A DNA stretch of 64,000 nt from CAYZWU01 sp964482235 (GCA_964482235.1 CAYZWU010000032.1:1-64000); one strand, 5' to 3'. Shown: positions 1 to 10,132, counted from the first letter of the stretch. Notes: generated from the letters alone by a model not told the origin. Numbers and translations are program-made.

Positions 1-14
1 GAAAAACGGGAATT

Positions 15-1802
15 CTAATTGTCGCCAGACGGAAAAAATGCTTGTCGCTGGACACCGAAGATCGTGAAAATCCTCACCATCGTGCGGATCTGGTCGCGGA
101 GCATGTCGTCCTCTCCCGAGTACTCGACCTCGAGGAGGAAGCCGTCTCCCGTTGTGTCGAGCGAGATGTAGGCTTCGGTGTCCTCGTTGATCAGGTCCTT
201 CATCTCTTTCGATGCTTGGCCCTGCATCCCCATCGTTGAGAGCATCTCGCTCAAGTCCTTGGACGAGAATTGAGCGGCAAGCAGTTCCGTCCCCCCCACT
301 TCGGCGTCCCAGCCGTCGAGGTCCTCGTCCCTGGCCAGAGTGGTGAGCATCCCGTTCGCCTTGTCTCCCCAGCCGAAAACGATGTACTCGTCGATCACAC
401 CGACCGTCGTATGGCTCCAACGCTCTTTTTCGCTGAAAAGGACATTCGGCTTCTCGACCTTGCCCACCTTCTTGTAGCCGACTTTCTTGGATATCTTTGC
501 CACGCTGCTCGCCGCCTTATCCTCGTCGTTGATCCGCAAGAAGCCGACGAAGCCAAAAGAAGAAAGGCTCTCGCCGGCATAGAAGGCGATCCCCCCCGAT
601 CCGTCCTTCAGCAGATCCCCGAGCTCCTCGAAGCTCATGTCGTACTCGTCCTTGATGCCGGCCTTGATCTCGTCCTCTTCGACTCCCGCCTCGGTGGCAA
701 TCTTCATGAAGACGGCGAGCGGATCCTCGATGCTGAAAGTGACCGCGCCGTACGGCTCGTTCAGCTTCTCGAGGAAGGAGCGACACTTGGAGCCTGACTC
801 GAAGAGGTCGAGGATCTCGGCCGCATCGTCGTCCTTCTCGTTGACCAGGAGGAAGGCGCTCAAATCGTTGTCCGTGAGAGCCGCGGCGAATCCGTCGACC
901 AGGCCGAGGATTTCAGGCGGTCTCTCCAACTGCTTCCTGATCCTGCGCAGATTCACGAAAAGGTTGGCCGTTCCCCCGCAACCCAATCCGTCGAGCGTAT
1001 CCTCGAACACCTCGTTGTCCGCCATGGGACGATCCAGCGCCTCCTCCACGTGATCGGCGAGCTCCGACGCCTTGAGATAGCGCCGATCGCCGGCCATGAG
1101 GAACAACCTGTCTTCCTTGATCGCCGCGCACAGCCTGATCCGGTCCCTTTCCGAGAACTCGATCAGATCGAGGCCATCCACCTCGGTATCCTTGCTCTTC
1201 ATCCCGTTTTTCTTCATGATCCTCTTGATGAGAGCGACGGCATCCTCCTCGTCGTCGACTCCCACGCTGACCACCATGCCGACAGGTTCCATTCGCCCGT
1301 CCAGCTTGGGGATTGCCGCCGTCATCGGAACGCTCAGATCGAATCCGAGGTCCTCCCACTCTCCCGCATCGGTGGCGTCGAAGCCGGCGAATTCCTTGCT
1401 GCCCTTGGCCAGCTCTTCCCACATCTTGCCGAACACCTCGCTATCCTCTGCCTCCTCTTCGAGGACGTCGATGACCTCCTCGATCAGGTCGATCGGTTCG
1501 CTCAGGGAGATCATGCCGAGGCAGCTCTCCGGCACGACCGCGACCGCCTCCTCCACTTCTCCGATGCCGCTGCCGCCGAAGACCGCATCCGCGAGCCAGC
1601 TCAGCACCATGAATCCCAGCACGACAACGATGATGACGCCTGCGATGCAGCCGAGACGCTGGATCATACCGGGGGCTTTCCCGTCCACCGGCTTCCGTGC
1701 CGTGAAAGGACGGTCTTCTCCCCCCACCTGGGAAGCCATGGATTCCTCTTCCTGCTGCACTTCGCTTTCCGGGACAGCATCGTTCTTATCAGCGTCCTGC
1801 AT
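15..1802 (-). CDS. Membrane-anchored DUF3352-like protein
   Basis: A 595-aa protein with an acidic N-terminal cytoplasmic segment, one hydrophobic segment at about residues 48-72, and a long acidic alpha/beta exterior. The exterior begins with a phrase around residue 90 (VVPESCLGMISL) that resembles the opening of DUF3352-type proteins. No catalytic motif is visible. The ATG at 1802 follows a good GAGGAG ribosome site. It lies 43 bases after a short ORF that trails the sulfatase gene, so the three probably form one minus-strand transcript. The family name is an inference from overall architecture; the reading frame itself is secure. Confidence 0.75.
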   Translation of the reverse strand: MQDADKNDAVPESEVQQEEESMASQVGGEDRPFTARKPVDGKAPGMIQRLGCIAGVIIVVVLGFMVLSWLADAVFGGSGIGEVEEAVAVVPESCLGMISLSEPIDLIEEVIDVLEEEAEDSEVFGKMWEELAKGSKEFAGFDATDAGEWEDLGFDLSVPMTAAIPKLDGRMEPVGMVVSVGVDDEEDAVALIKRIMKKNGMKSKDTEVDGLDLIEFSERDRIRLCAAIKEDRLFLMAGDRRYLKASELADHVEEALDRPMADNEVFEDTLDGLGCGGTANLFVNLRRIRKQLERPPEILGLVDGFAAALTDNDLSAFLLVNEKDDDAAEILDLFESGSKCRSFLEKLNEPYGAVTFSIEDPLAVFMKIATEAGVEEDEIKAGIKDEYDMSFEELGDLLKDGSGGIAFYAGESLSSFGFVGFLRINDEDKAASSVAKISKKVGYKKVGKVEKPNVLFSEKERWSHTTVGVIDEYIVFGWGDKANGMLTTLARDEDLDGWDAEVGGTELLAAQFSSKDLSEMLSTMGMQGQASKEMKDLINEDTEAYISLDTTGDGFLLEVEYSGEDDMLRDQIRTMVRIFTIFGVQRQAFFPSGDN

Positions 1803-1845
1803 CGTTCAATCTCCTCAACAAATCATTCGTTTCAAAAAAGGGACT

Positions 1846-2022
1846 TCAGTCGGGAATCTCGTAGGTTCCGTCCAGCTTGTCCCACATGTCGCCGTAACGC
1901 CGATCGAGCTCTTCCATAGCCTCATCGAATTCGGTTTTGGACAGAAAACCCGATCTGTACCTCGCCTCGATGGACGTCTTCTGCATCTCGTACCACTTGT
2001 CCGGATCGAAGTTGTAGGTCAA
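1846..2022 (-). CDS. Short ORF in frame after the sulfatase stop
   Basis: A 58-codon ORF with a possible TTG start at 2022, lying in exactly the same reading frame as the sulfatase that stops with TAG at 2047-2049. Eight sense codons separate the TAG from the TTG, with a GGAGCGGGAG stretch that could be its ribosome site. The product is protein-like, rich in aromatic and charged residues (NFDPDKWYEMQ near the start, LDRRYGDMWDKLDG near the end), and resembles a helical SHOCT-like tail. It may be a separate small protein or the former C-terminus of the sulfatase cut off by an amber codon. No known function is recognised. Confidence 0.5.
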   Translation of the reverse strand: MTYNFDPDKWYEMQKTSIEARYRSGFLSKTEFDEAMEELDRRYGDMWDKLDGTYEIPD

Positions 2023-2046
2023 GGGCCGCTCCCGCTCCCGGTTTCG

Positions 2047-3528
2047 CTAACCGATCTGCCAGGGATCCCTGGTCCTCTCGAGCCAGCCGTTCAACTCCGA
2101 ATCGATCAGATCCGCCACGATTCCGGGCTTCTCTGCGGCAATGTTCCTCAGCTGAAAGGGATCGTTCACATTGTCGTGGAGAACCTTACCGATGGTCCCG
2201 TCCTCCTTCTTCTCTATCACCAGGGTGTAGCGATGGGTGCGGACGCCGCGGCGCCCGATCGCCGGATTGCCGTAAGGCACCCACATGTAGAGCTGCGATT
2301 CCGGCCGTTCGCCCCGGCCGGTCAGAAGGATGGAGGCGCGGCTCCGGCCTTCCACGCTCCCCGGGATCCTCGCGGCATATCCCATCAGGTCGAGCAGCGT
2401 GGGATAGATGTCCGGAGAGGAAAGAAGAAGATCGTCCCGCCGCGGCTCGATCCTGCCGGGCCAGCGGATCAGGAAGGGAACGCGCATCGACTCCTCGTAA
2501 TGGACGTTCTTGGATACCTGCTCGTGGCAGCCCAGGCAGTTGCCGTGGTCCGACGTGAAAACGACGATCGTATCCCGGCTCAGCCCCTCCTCGTCGAGAG
2601 CGGCGAGGATCCGGCCGAACTGGTCGTCCACGCCCGTGACCATGGCGAAGTAGTTCTTGATCTGCCGGCGCGCCAGCTTCGAGCCCTTTGTCTCCCTGGA
2701 AAGGTCGACGTTCTTCCGGTTGACCAGGTCCTCGGCGGTCTTCCCGCCATACATGTCGAGATACCTCTTCGGGACCATCTGATACGGCATGTGGGGCGGA
2801 TTCATCGAAACGACGAGGGCGAACGGTCTATCCGGATCGCGGAAACGCCCTCCCTCGTTGCGGATGTAGCGTGCAGCCATCTCCGCCTCGTGCTCGGGCG
2901 ACCACTGCTCGACCAGGGTCCGTTTGTCGCGGGTCGCGTCGGTGGTCCAGTACTCGGGCTTGAAATGGTTGTCGTACGTCCCGTAGGCGTACCAGAAGTC
3001 GAAGCCGTGCCGGCGGTGAGGGGGGCACCATTCGTTCCACGCGAACTTCTCGCTGTTGTTCGACGTGTCGACGTAGGGCTTCCTGGGGGAATCGAGGTGC
3101 CACTTGCCGATGTATCCGAGGCTGTACCCCTCTCCGTGGAGAATATCCGACCAGCAGGGATCCTGCTCGCCGAGCTCGTAGCCGTGTTTCGCGCCGTTGG
3201 AGTTGCAGTTCGCCAGAACTCCGTTGGAGTGCGGGTATCGTCCCGTCATCAGCATGGCGCGGAAGGGGCTGCAGACCGGGTAGTTGCTCACCGCCTGGGT
3301 GAAGACCACGCCCTGTTCCGCGAACCTGTCGAGAACAGGAGTGAGGACGGGATCCTCGTTCATGAAACCGAGCGCCTGGCCGCGCATCTGATCGGGGAAG
3401 ACGAATACCAGGTTCGGCGGCTTCGATGGAGCTTCGCCGCTATCGAGGAGGCAGCCCGGACCGGCCAGCGCCGCCGCCGTTCCGGCGGCCATGGACATCT
3501 TGATGAATCGGCGCCGGGTATTTTTCAT
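2047..3528 (-). CDS. Tat-exported type I sulfatase
   Basis: A 493-aa arylsulfatase-superfamily enzyme. The N-terminus carries a twin-arginine signal (RRRFIKMS) and a hydrophobic stretch, so export is expected. The nucleophile motif CSPFR at about residue 84 fits CxPxR, whose Cys is converted to formylglycine by a maturase. Metal-binding features are present (VFVFPDQ near the start, FTSDHGNCLG later). It probably removes sulfate from a sulfated polymer or small sulfate ester; the substrate cannot be read. The frame continues past its TAG into the short ORF at 1846-2022. It is divergent from the HEAT-repeat gene at 3788. Confidence 0.9.
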   Translation of the reverse strand: MKNTRRRFIKMSMAAGTAAALAGPGCLLDSGEAPSKPPNLVFVFPDQMRGQALGFMNEDPVLTPVLDRFAEQGVVFTQAVSNYPVCSPFRAMLMTGRYPHSNGVLANCNSNGAKHGYELGEQDPCWSDILHGEGYSLGYIGKWHLDSPRKPYVDTSNNSEKFAWNEWCPPHRRHGFDFWYAYGTYDNHFKPEYWTTDATRDKRTLVEQWSPEHEAEMAARYIRNEGGRFRDPDRPFALVVSMNPPHMPYQMVPKRYLDMYGGKTAEDLVNRKNVDLSRETKGSKLARRQIKNYFAMVTGVDDQFGRILAALDEEGLSRDTIVVFTSDHGNCLGCHEQVSKNVHYEESMRVPFLIRWPGRIEPRRDDLLLSSPDIYPTLLDLMGYAARIPGSVEGRSRASILLTGRGERPESQLYMWVPYGNPAIGRRGVRTHRYTLVIEKKEDGTIGKVLHDNVNDPFQLRNIAAEKPGIVADLIDSELNGWLERTRDPWQIG

Positions 3529-3787
3529 GAGTCAGGAGCTCCAGAGCCTCCGATAATCTGGAATAGACGCGATCGCACAATGCTTGCTGTGAAACGGTCC
3601 GATCGGGCAAGGATACAGAAAAGAGCCGTCTCTTGGCAAGTGGCCCGGCACAAAAGACCCGCCCGCGGCTGCATCGGTTTTGCGGCGGTCAGTTCGCCGG
3701 CGGTTACCTTTTCCCACTTGAAAGTCTATAAAACATGTCAGGCCTTTTCGCTGGCGACGATCTGGAAACCCGACTGGAGAGTCAGGA

Positions 3788-5719
3788 ATGAATACCAAGA
3801 CGAACAAACCCCCTATCATCTTCTGCGTCATCACGTTGCTGTCGCTCCTGTTCATGTCGCTGCTCGTTGTCACGGCAGAGAACGGCATGGCGCACGGCAA
3901 TCCCGGCTACAATCCTCCATCTCCTCCCTATCCCGACGGTGGTGGTGGACAGGGCGGCGGACCGGGCGGAGGTCAGGGCGGAGGCCCGTCAACACCCGGC
4001 AATGGAGGCGACACCGGTGCGCCCAGGCTCCCGGGAGCCTGCACCGGCCCGGCGACACCCACCACGGCTGGACCGACGACAGCCGGACCGTCCGGACCCG
4101 CCTCCGGCCCGAGAGGACCTGCGCGAGGCGCCGGATCCTTCACGAAAAAGTCGCGGCGAGTCGCGACAGCGGCAAACAGCTGGGAGTACTGGTGGGCACG
4201 GAACCGCTATGAGTACATGGACTTTCCTGCAAGCGCATTCGAGGTCCGCGGCCCGACGACTCCCGTGGACGACCTCGATTTTTCCAGCAAGGCGGCCATG
4301 GAGAAGCTGCGGGGCCGCAGCATCGCCACCTTCCGCCTCTTCCTGGACGACAAGTCGGCGCGGATGAGGAAAGCGGCCCTGATCAGCCTGGGCAGACTCA
4401 ACGATGTCCAGTCGCTGCCCAAGATCATCGAGAAGATGAAGGACACAAACCAGGCTGTCCGGTCGTCCGCCATCCTCGCTCTCGGCCTCGCCAGGGACGG
4501 CAAGGCCCGCTATACCCTTCTCAACATGGCGCGTGACACGAAGTACGCAGGCAAGCTGCTGGGCAAGGCCGAAACGTCGCCCTACATGCGCGGCACGGCA
4601 GGCGTGCTCCTGGCCCTCACCGAATCGAAAGGGATCGGGCCGGTCAGAGGTGTTCTTCAGAACATCGCGGCGGACAAGTCGTGCAACGACGAGGTCCGCG
4701 CCATGGCGCTCGAGGGCCTCGGGCTTCTCGGCGACGAGGACTCGGTCCGGTTCCTGTCGGAGTTCAGCCAGAAGAGCCGCACCGACTATCGGCTTGTGAG
4801 CGCGGCCGTGACGGCGCTCAGCAAGACCGACGATCCGACGGCGCTGCCCGTTCTGCTGCAGCACCTTTCCTCGAGACAGATGGCGGTGCGGCAGTCCGCT
4901 GCCGTCGGTCTCGGCCGCATCGGCCAGAAGAACGGGAGAAGCAAGGCGATCCGGAGCCTGTATCGCTGCTTCAGCCAGTCGAGCGATCCGTCGCTCAAGG
5001 GTTTCGCGCTCATCTCCATGGGCCAGATCGGTGGTCCCGACGCCATCGAGAAGCTGCGCCTCGTGGTGAAGCGGGGAACGTCGGCCGATCTTCCCTGGGC
5101 CTGCATCGGTCTCGGCCTCGCCCTCTCGAAGTCGATCGACAAGGAGATACCCGAGGACCTGATCACAACGCTGAAGAAAAGCCGCAACCGCTCCACCCAG
5201 GGGGCCGCAGCCATCGCACTCGGGCTGGCCCGCTGCAATGAGGCGGTCAATGACCTTCTCGCCCTGCTGAAGGACGGCGACGAGCCTTATCTTCGCGGCT
5301 ACTGCGCCATGGCGCTCGGCATGATCGGCGAGAAGAGAGCCCTGCCGCTTCTCAGAAAGGCCGTGCAGGAGGTCAACCTCCCCCAGGTCAACACCCAGGC
5401 AGCCATGGCGCTCGGCCTGATGCAGGACCACGATTCCATCTCCCGGCTGAAGGAGCTGCTCCTCGAGTCGCGGTCCGAGGCGTCAAAGGCCATGGCCGCA
5501 AGAAGCCTCGCCCTGGTGGGCAACCACGAGACGGCATCGAGCCTTCTCGACTTCATCAACACGACGCCTTCGGACGACGTGACGTACAGATACACCATGG
5601 ACCTGATTTCCAGGTTGATCATGGAGCAGAAGATTCCCTACTGCGACAGGGTGGCGTCTTTTTCCAACTACACCTGCGAATTTCCGATCGTGACTTTTCT
5701 CCTTGATTTCGGTGTTTGA
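3788..5719 (+). CDS. Secreted HEAT-repeat protein with Gly/Pro-rich linker
   Basis: A 643-aa protein with an N-terminal signal segment (residues 8-34), a low-complexity Gly/Pro/Thr linker at about 40-115, then tandem HEAT/PBS-lyase-like repeats through residue 600. The repeats recur as ALxALGLxxD/E units about 30-40 residues long. Such scaffolds bind other proteins; no enzyme motif is present. The ATG at 3788 has an AGGA ribosome site. A strong bidirectional terminator follows and is shared with the convergent S9 peptidase gene. Confidence 0.82.
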   Translation: MNTKTNKPPIIFCVITLLSLLFMSLLVVTAENGMAHGNPGYNPPSPPYPDGGGGQGGGPGGGQGGGPSTPGNGGDTGAPRLPGACTGPATPTTAGPTTAGPSGPASGPRGPARGAGSFTKKSRRVATAANSWEYWWARNRYEYMDFPASAFEVRGPTTPVDDLDFSSKAAMEKLRGRSIATFRLFLDDKSARMRKAALISLGRLNDVQSLPKIIEKMKDTNQAVRSSAILALGLARDGKARYTLLNMARDTKYAGKLLGKAETSPYMRGTAGVLLALTESKGIGPVRGVLQNIAADKSCNDEVRAMALEGLGLLGDEDSVRFLSEFSQKSRTDYRLVSAAVTALSKTDDPTALPVLLQHLSSRQMAVRQSAAVGLGRIGQKNGRSKAIRSLYRCFSQSSDPSLKGFALISMGQIGGPDAIEKLRLVVKRGTSADLPWACIGLGLALSKSIDKEIPEDLITTLKKSRNRSTQGAAAIALGLARCNEAVNDLLALLKDGDEPYLRGYCAMALGMIGEKRALPLLRKAVQEVNLPQVNTQAAMALGLMQDHDSISRLKELLLESRSEASKAMAARSLALVGNHETASSLLDFINTTPSDDVTYRYTMDLISRLIMEQKIPYCDRVASFSNYTCEFPIVTFLLDFGV

Positions 5720-5756
5720 GTCATCATCCAGCTAGGAAGGGCGATGCCCTGCGCAG

Positions 5757-5794
5757 AAAAACCGGCGCCGTGACATACGGCGCCGGTTTTTTTT
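5757..5794. terminator. Bidirectional rho-independent terminator
   Basis: A 10-bp perfect GC-rich stem (5761-5770 with 5778-5787), a 7-nt loop, an A-run before it and eight T residues after it. It sits between convergent genes and can serve both. Confidence 0.9.
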
Positions 5795-5821
5795 GTGGTT
5801 CTCAACCCGATCCCGCTCGCT

Positions 5822-7861
5822 CTACGAGCCCTCAGACCCCTCGATCAGATGCCTCCGGAAGAACTCCCACTGGGTATCGTTGCCGCCCGTGCCGTGGCCG
5901 GCCGTGGGAAAGAAACGGCTCTCGTACTTCTTCCCCGCCCTGTCGAGAGCGTGAATCAGCTGCCACGCGTTGTTGGGATGAACGTTGTCGTCGAGCAGAC
6001 CGTGCATGATCAGCATCTTGCCCGAGAAGTTCTCCGCGTGCGTCGCGCAGGCTCCCAGGCGATAGCCCTCGGGATTGTCCTGAGGCAGGTTCATGTACCG
6101 CTCCGTGTAGATGGAGTCGTACTGGCGCCAGTCCGTCACCGCCGACCGCACCGCTGCTGCCTGGAAGACGTCGGGGTGCCTCACGATCCCGATGGCGGCC
6201 ATGAAGCCGCCGTAGGAATGACCGTAGATGCCCACCCGCTCGCCGTCCACGTAGGGCCTCTGCCTGAGATAGCGCACGCCGTCGGCCTGGTCCAGGATAT
6301 CGATCGTGCCGAGCTTGCCGTAGACCGCGCCCATGAACGCCTTGCCGCGGCCCGATGTGCCGCGGTTGTCGATCCTCGCGACCAGGTAGCCTCGGCTCGT
6401 GTCCCGCGCACCGTTCTGATAGGTGTTTCGGACGGCGCGCGATCCCGGCCCGCCGTACACCGGAACGATGAGGGGATACTTCTTCGATGGATCGAAATCC
6501 TTCGGCTTGTGAAGAACCCCGAAAAGATCGGTGACTCCGTCGCTCGCCTTGAAGGTGAAGATCTCGGAAAGGTTCTTCTCGACGCGCGGCCCTTCGGCCA
6601 GGACGCGGATCAGCTTGCCCTCGGTGCCGAAGAGCGCCGTGGACGGCGGCGTTTCCACGTTCTCGTACTGGGCCGTGAAATGCTTCAGGTCGGGAGAGAT
6701 GACGAAGCGCGAGTAGTGGAAGGAATCGGGCGTGATGCGCTTCTGCCCCGTACCGTCGAGGCGGACTTTGTGAAGCTGGGTGCAAAGCACGTGGTCGTCG
6801 CTGCAGGCGGTGTAGAACAGCCAGCCGTTCTCCTCGTCCACCTTCACGATGCTGACCGCCGGGTACTCCCCTCGAGTGAGGGTGGCGATCAGCCGCCCGT
6901 CAAGGTGGCGCAGCTCGTACTGCTTCCACCCCGTCTTCTCCGTCTCCCAGATGAACCGCTTCCCGTCCGCGAGATACCGCATCAGCGGGGTGTTGCTCTG
7001 CCACGTCTCCTGGATTTCCGTGACAACGATTCGCGTCTTTCCCGTGGCGAAATCGAGAGCCAGCACATCGAGCCGTTTCTGGCGGCGGTCCGTGCGGTTG
7101 ATGAGAAGCTCTTCCCCGTATGGTGAGCGGCGAATGTTGAAGAGGTAATGGTCCTTCGAACCCGTATCCACGCCCGTCGTTTTTCCAGTCTCGAGATCGT
7201 ACATCTTGAGCGAGACGGCGGGATTGGGCGCGCCCGCTTTCGTGTAGCCCTCGGTGAGCAGGACGGTGTTGTAGCCCGTGAGCCCGGACGTGAGGTAGAA
7301 ATCCAGGACCTCGCTTTCGTCGAACTCGTAGAAAATCAGCTTCTTCGAGTCCTTGGACCACCACATCCCGTGCCTGACCCTGAGCTCCTCGCCGTAGACC
7401 CAGTTCGCCGTGCCGTATCGGTACTTCCTGTTGCCGTCCGTGGTGACCTCTTTCGTCTCCCCCGTGGCCATGTTCTCGAGCACCACGTTCCACTCCCGGC
7501 AATGGGCTATCCAAGCCTCGTCCGGGGACGGCGCTCTCATGTACTGTCTGCCCCGACCCGGTCTCGGGCGGCCTCTCTCTCCGGCCCACGTCCTGGTCCG
7601 GTTGTCGAACCGCGACCTCCGCCTTCCCCCGCCGTCCGCGGCCGATTCCATTCGCTCGATCTTCTGCGAGTCCAGGTCGAGGCGGACGCGCGATCCCTTG
7701 TTCGTGAAGGAGAGACCGTCGCCGTCCTCATCCCATTCGACGCGGGAGATCCTCCCTTTTTCCAGATCGGGGTTTTCCTGTGCGGCCGCGCTCGGGGTAT
7801 CGAGCCATGACACGGCTGCGGCGATGATCCAGACTCCGGTGATCCAGACAGCTCTTTTCAT
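5822..7861 (-). CDS. Exported S9 peptidase, DPP-IV type
   Basis: A 679-aa prolyl-oligopeptidase-family serine peptidase. A signal peptide is followed by a beta-propeller (DPPIV_N) region and a C-terminal alpha/beta hydrolase. The Ser nucleophile lies in GHSYGGFMAA at about residue 550, the acid in LLDDNVHP at about 624 and the His in AGHGTGG at about 654. It probably releases N-terminal dipeptides from peptides in the periplasm or outside the cell. I chose the ATG at 7861, which has a GAGGAG site and precedes the signal peptide; an upstream in-frame ATG at 7927 would put 22 polar residues in front of it. A paralogue lies at 11781. Confidence 0.92.
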   Translation of the reverse strand: MKRAVWITGVWIIAAAVSWLDTPSAAAQENPDLEKGRISRVEWDEDGDGLSFTNKGSRVRLDLDSQKIERMESAADGGGRRRSRFDNRTRTWAGERGRPRPGRGRQYMRAPSPDEAWIAHCREWNVVLENMATGETKEVTTDGNRKYRYGTANWVYGEELRVRHGMWWSKDSKKLIFYEFDESEVLDFYLTSGLTGYNTVLLTEGYTKAGAPNPAVSLKMYDLETGKTTGVDTGSKDHYLFNIRRSPYGEELLINRTDRRQKRLDVLALDFATGKTRIVVTEIQETWQSNTPLMRYLADGKRFIWETEKTGWKQYELRHLDGRLIATLTRGEYPAVSIVKVDEENGWLFYTACSDDHVLCTQLHKVRLDGTGQKRITPDSFHYSRFVISPDLKHFTAQYENVETPPSTALFGTEGKLIRVLAEGPRVEKNLSEIFTFKASDGVTDLFGVLHKPKDFDPSKKYPLIVPVYGGPGSRAVRNTYQNGARDTSRGYLVARIDNRGTSGRGKAFMGAVYGKLGTIDILDQADGVRYLRQRPYVDGERVGIYGHSYGGFMAAIGIVRHPDVFQAAAVRSAVTDWRQYDSIYTERYMNLPQDNPEGYRLGACATHAENFSGKMLIMHGLLDDNVHPNNAWQLIHALDRAGKKYESRFFPTAGHGTGGNDTQWEFFRRHLIEGSEGS

Positions 7862-8179
7862 GGTACTCCTCGTCTCGATTCGTTCGCGGGTGCCGAGTTT
7901 CGGGACTTGCGCTGCAGTACGGCGCATCGCAAAGCTGAAGCGGGCGATCAGATCCAGCCGGATATTCTACCTACTCCTCTCCTCGAATTCGAACTTCCTG
8001 CCGCGGAACGACGATCCGGTTTTAGGCTCCCCAAAAAAAATACGATTTTCCCGTTCCCCCATTCGAGACAAAGGTCGCCTCTCCCTGCGAAGGGCGGCAG
8101 TTCCTTTTGCCCTTCTTCCGCTTGCCCGAGCTCAGCGGAACGACTCCGTCACGAAACAAGAAAAGAAAGAGAGGACAAG

Positions 8180-10063
8180 ATGTACAAGTCAAGAAACATG
8201 GTCATTGCAGTGATTCTCCTGATCATCTCCTCGGTCGCGGCCCAGGCGGCCTGGGCTGACGCCTTGGAAGAGCAGGACAGGAGGGACAGGCTCGACTCCC
8301 GGCCGGCGGGGCAGATGCAGGATGTTCGACTGACCGGCGCCGACGAATCCCGAGGCAAGGCCTACTGCGTCCCGGCTCCTCTTTCCGACCGGAAGGCGGC
8401 TCTCATCGAGGAGCTGAAGCAGGCGCGGAATTCGGACGACCAGGAGCGTATCGACCGGATCATGTCCGAGCTCACCGACGGGAGCGGCAGGACCTCCGGC
8501 AAGCCGGCCGTTCATCATCCCGATATCGTGTTCGCCTCCCCGCGCTCGGGCGGCGCCCCCGATCCCCTCTACGGTGACGATGTTCTCGTCCTCGACGATG
8601 TGGACTGGGAAGGCAATCCCGACATGGTGAGCTCTGCATCGGGGACCTTCTACATCTCCGTGGAAAGCAAGACCGACTACGGCCACTTCACCTACAAGTC
8701 CGACGACGGCGGACAGACCTGGCAGCCTTTCTTCTGCTGCACAGGCGGAATCTACGACATGGCAGGATGCTCCATTACCGTCCCGGAGTATGCCGAGGAC
8801 TATCTCTACCTGGTCTACCAGTTCGGCAACAAGATCCAGGTGGCGATCGTCGACATCGTGAACCACACCTTCAACTTCTACGACGTTTTCGAGAACGTCA
8901 CCTTCGACGTGGGCCGGCCGCGCATCGTGACGGACAACCACGACTACTCGTCCTATTATGTCTACGTGACCTTCGTTTCCGAGACGCTGCTGAAGAGCGG
9001 CGGCGACGGCTACGAGGTCCTCTTCTCCCGGTCCACGGACAAGGGAGTCACCTGGGGCGGCCTCCAGAACATCTACATGCCCGACTTCGGCGACCCGATA
9101 TCGCGCCCCGACATCGCCTACAGCGACGGGAACCTCTACGTCGTCTACGATGCCGAGGAGAGGGGCTCGTCCACGGAGCTGGACGTCTACATGAGGCGCA
9201 GCACCGATTTCGGACTGAACTGGGACAGCGCGGTGAACCTGTCCGACGCGACGTCGTACGACTGCTTCGACCCGCGCGTCGCGGCGATCCACGACAGCGA
9301 CGAGGTCGTCGCGGTCTACACCAAGGACTGGGTCTCGGACACCGACGTCTACTACGGCTTCAGCCTGGACCAGGGAAGCACCTGGGATACGAACAACGCC
9401 CTGGCCGGCAGCACGACCAACGACGAGGAGCGGCCGGACATCGACGTTTCGCCCTCGCTGGGCCATTTCCACGTGGTCTACTGGATGGATTACGACATCT
9501 GCCACGAGTACGCGAGCTACAGCTCGCCCGACAGCTTCACGGGGCTGGAAGCGATCAACGACACCAACCAGGCCAGCCGCGTCTACTACCCGCCCACCGT
9601 TGCGGTCGACTGGACGTCGGGCGAAGCCGGAGTCGCCTGGTCCGACTTCAGGGATCCCGACTATGCGATCTACTTCGACCGCGCGGACTGGACTGCCTTC
9701 CAGGAACCGATTCCCGACGTCAAGGCGAACGGTAGCGACGTCCCGCTCATCGTCTCCACCACCGAGACGGTCTCGATCACCGCCTCGATGGATCCCGGCA
9801 ACATGGTGAACGATCCTGTCGACTGGTGGGTCAACGTCGAGCTTGACAGCACCATCAACTACTGGTGGATCTATCCGGGCCGCTGGACGATCTCCACCAC
9901 TCCCGTCAGGGCCGCGGCCGCCCCGCTGATGTCCCTGAGCAACCACCTGATCTACAAGGGGACGCTGCCGGCCGGGTCCTACGTGATCACCTTTGCCGTT
10001 GACGACCAGAACAACATCTACGAAGGCACCTACTCGGATACCGTGAACGTGACCTCTCTTTGA
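8180..10063 (+). CDS. Secreted BNR/Asp-box repeat (sialidase-fold) protein
   Basis: A 627-aa protein with a clear signal peptide at residues 5-30. It contains four or more Asp-box motifs of the SxDxGxTW type (SDDGGQTW, STDKGVTW, STDFGLNW, SLDQGSTW) spaced as in six-bladed sialidase-like propellers, followed by a beta-rich C-terminal domain. Sialidase catalytic residues cannot be confirmed, so a carbohydrate-binding or structural role is equally possible. The ATG at 8180 with the upstream AAAGAGAGG site is preferred over the long in-frame extension from 7907. A terminator follows immediately. Confidence 0.85.
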   Translation: MYKSRNMVIAVILLIISSVAAQAAWADALEEQDRRDRLDSRPAGQMQDVRLTGADESRGKAYCVPAPLSDRKAALIEELKQARNSDDQERIDRIMSELTDGSGRTSGKPAVHHPDIVFASPRSGGAPDPLYGDDVLVLDDVDWEGNPDMVSSASGTFYISVESKTDYGHFTYKSDDGGQTWQPFFCCTGGIYDMAGCSITVPEYAEDYLYLVYQFGNKIQVAIVDIVNHTFNFYDVFENVTFDVGRPRIVTDNHDYSSYYVYVTFVSETLLKSGGDGYEVLFSRSTDKGVTWGGLQNIYMPDFGDPISRPDIAYSDGNLYVVYDAEERGSSTELDVYMRRSTDFGLNWDSAVNLSDATSYDCFDPRVAAIHDSDEVVAVYTKDWVSDTDVYYGFSLDQGSTWDTNNALAGSTTNDEERPDIDVSPSLGHFHVVYWMDYDICHEYASYSSPDSFTGLEAINDTNQASRVYYPPTVAVDWTSGEAGVAWSDFRDPDYAIYFDRADWTAFQEPIPDVKANGSDVPLIVSTTETVSITASMDPGNMVNDPVDWWVNVELDSTINYWWIYPGRWTISTTPVRAAAAPLMSLSNHLIYKGTLPAGSYVITFAVDDQNNIYEGTYSDTVNVTSL

Positions 10064-10084
10064 TCCCTACATCCATGGACAATC

Positions 10085-10132
10085 GAAGATCCCCCCGCAA
10101 AACGAGTCCTGCGGGGGGATCTTCCTTTTTTC
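10085..10132 (+). terminator. Rho-independent terminator
   Basis: A perfect 15-bp stem (10085-10099 with 10110-10124), a 10-nt loop, then a T-tract. It closes the Asp-box protein gene. Confidence 0.93.

Noticed and set aside
2047..2049. Amber codon of the sulfatase read as pyrrolysine
   Set aside because: The position is the normal end of the sulfatase fold and nothing else in the window points to pyrrolysine use.
1096..4212. Plus-strand open frame of 1038 codons over the sulfatase and membrane protein genes
   Set aside because: Low-complexity, Arg/Ser/Pro-rich product antisense to two well-supported genes; a GC-rich shadow.
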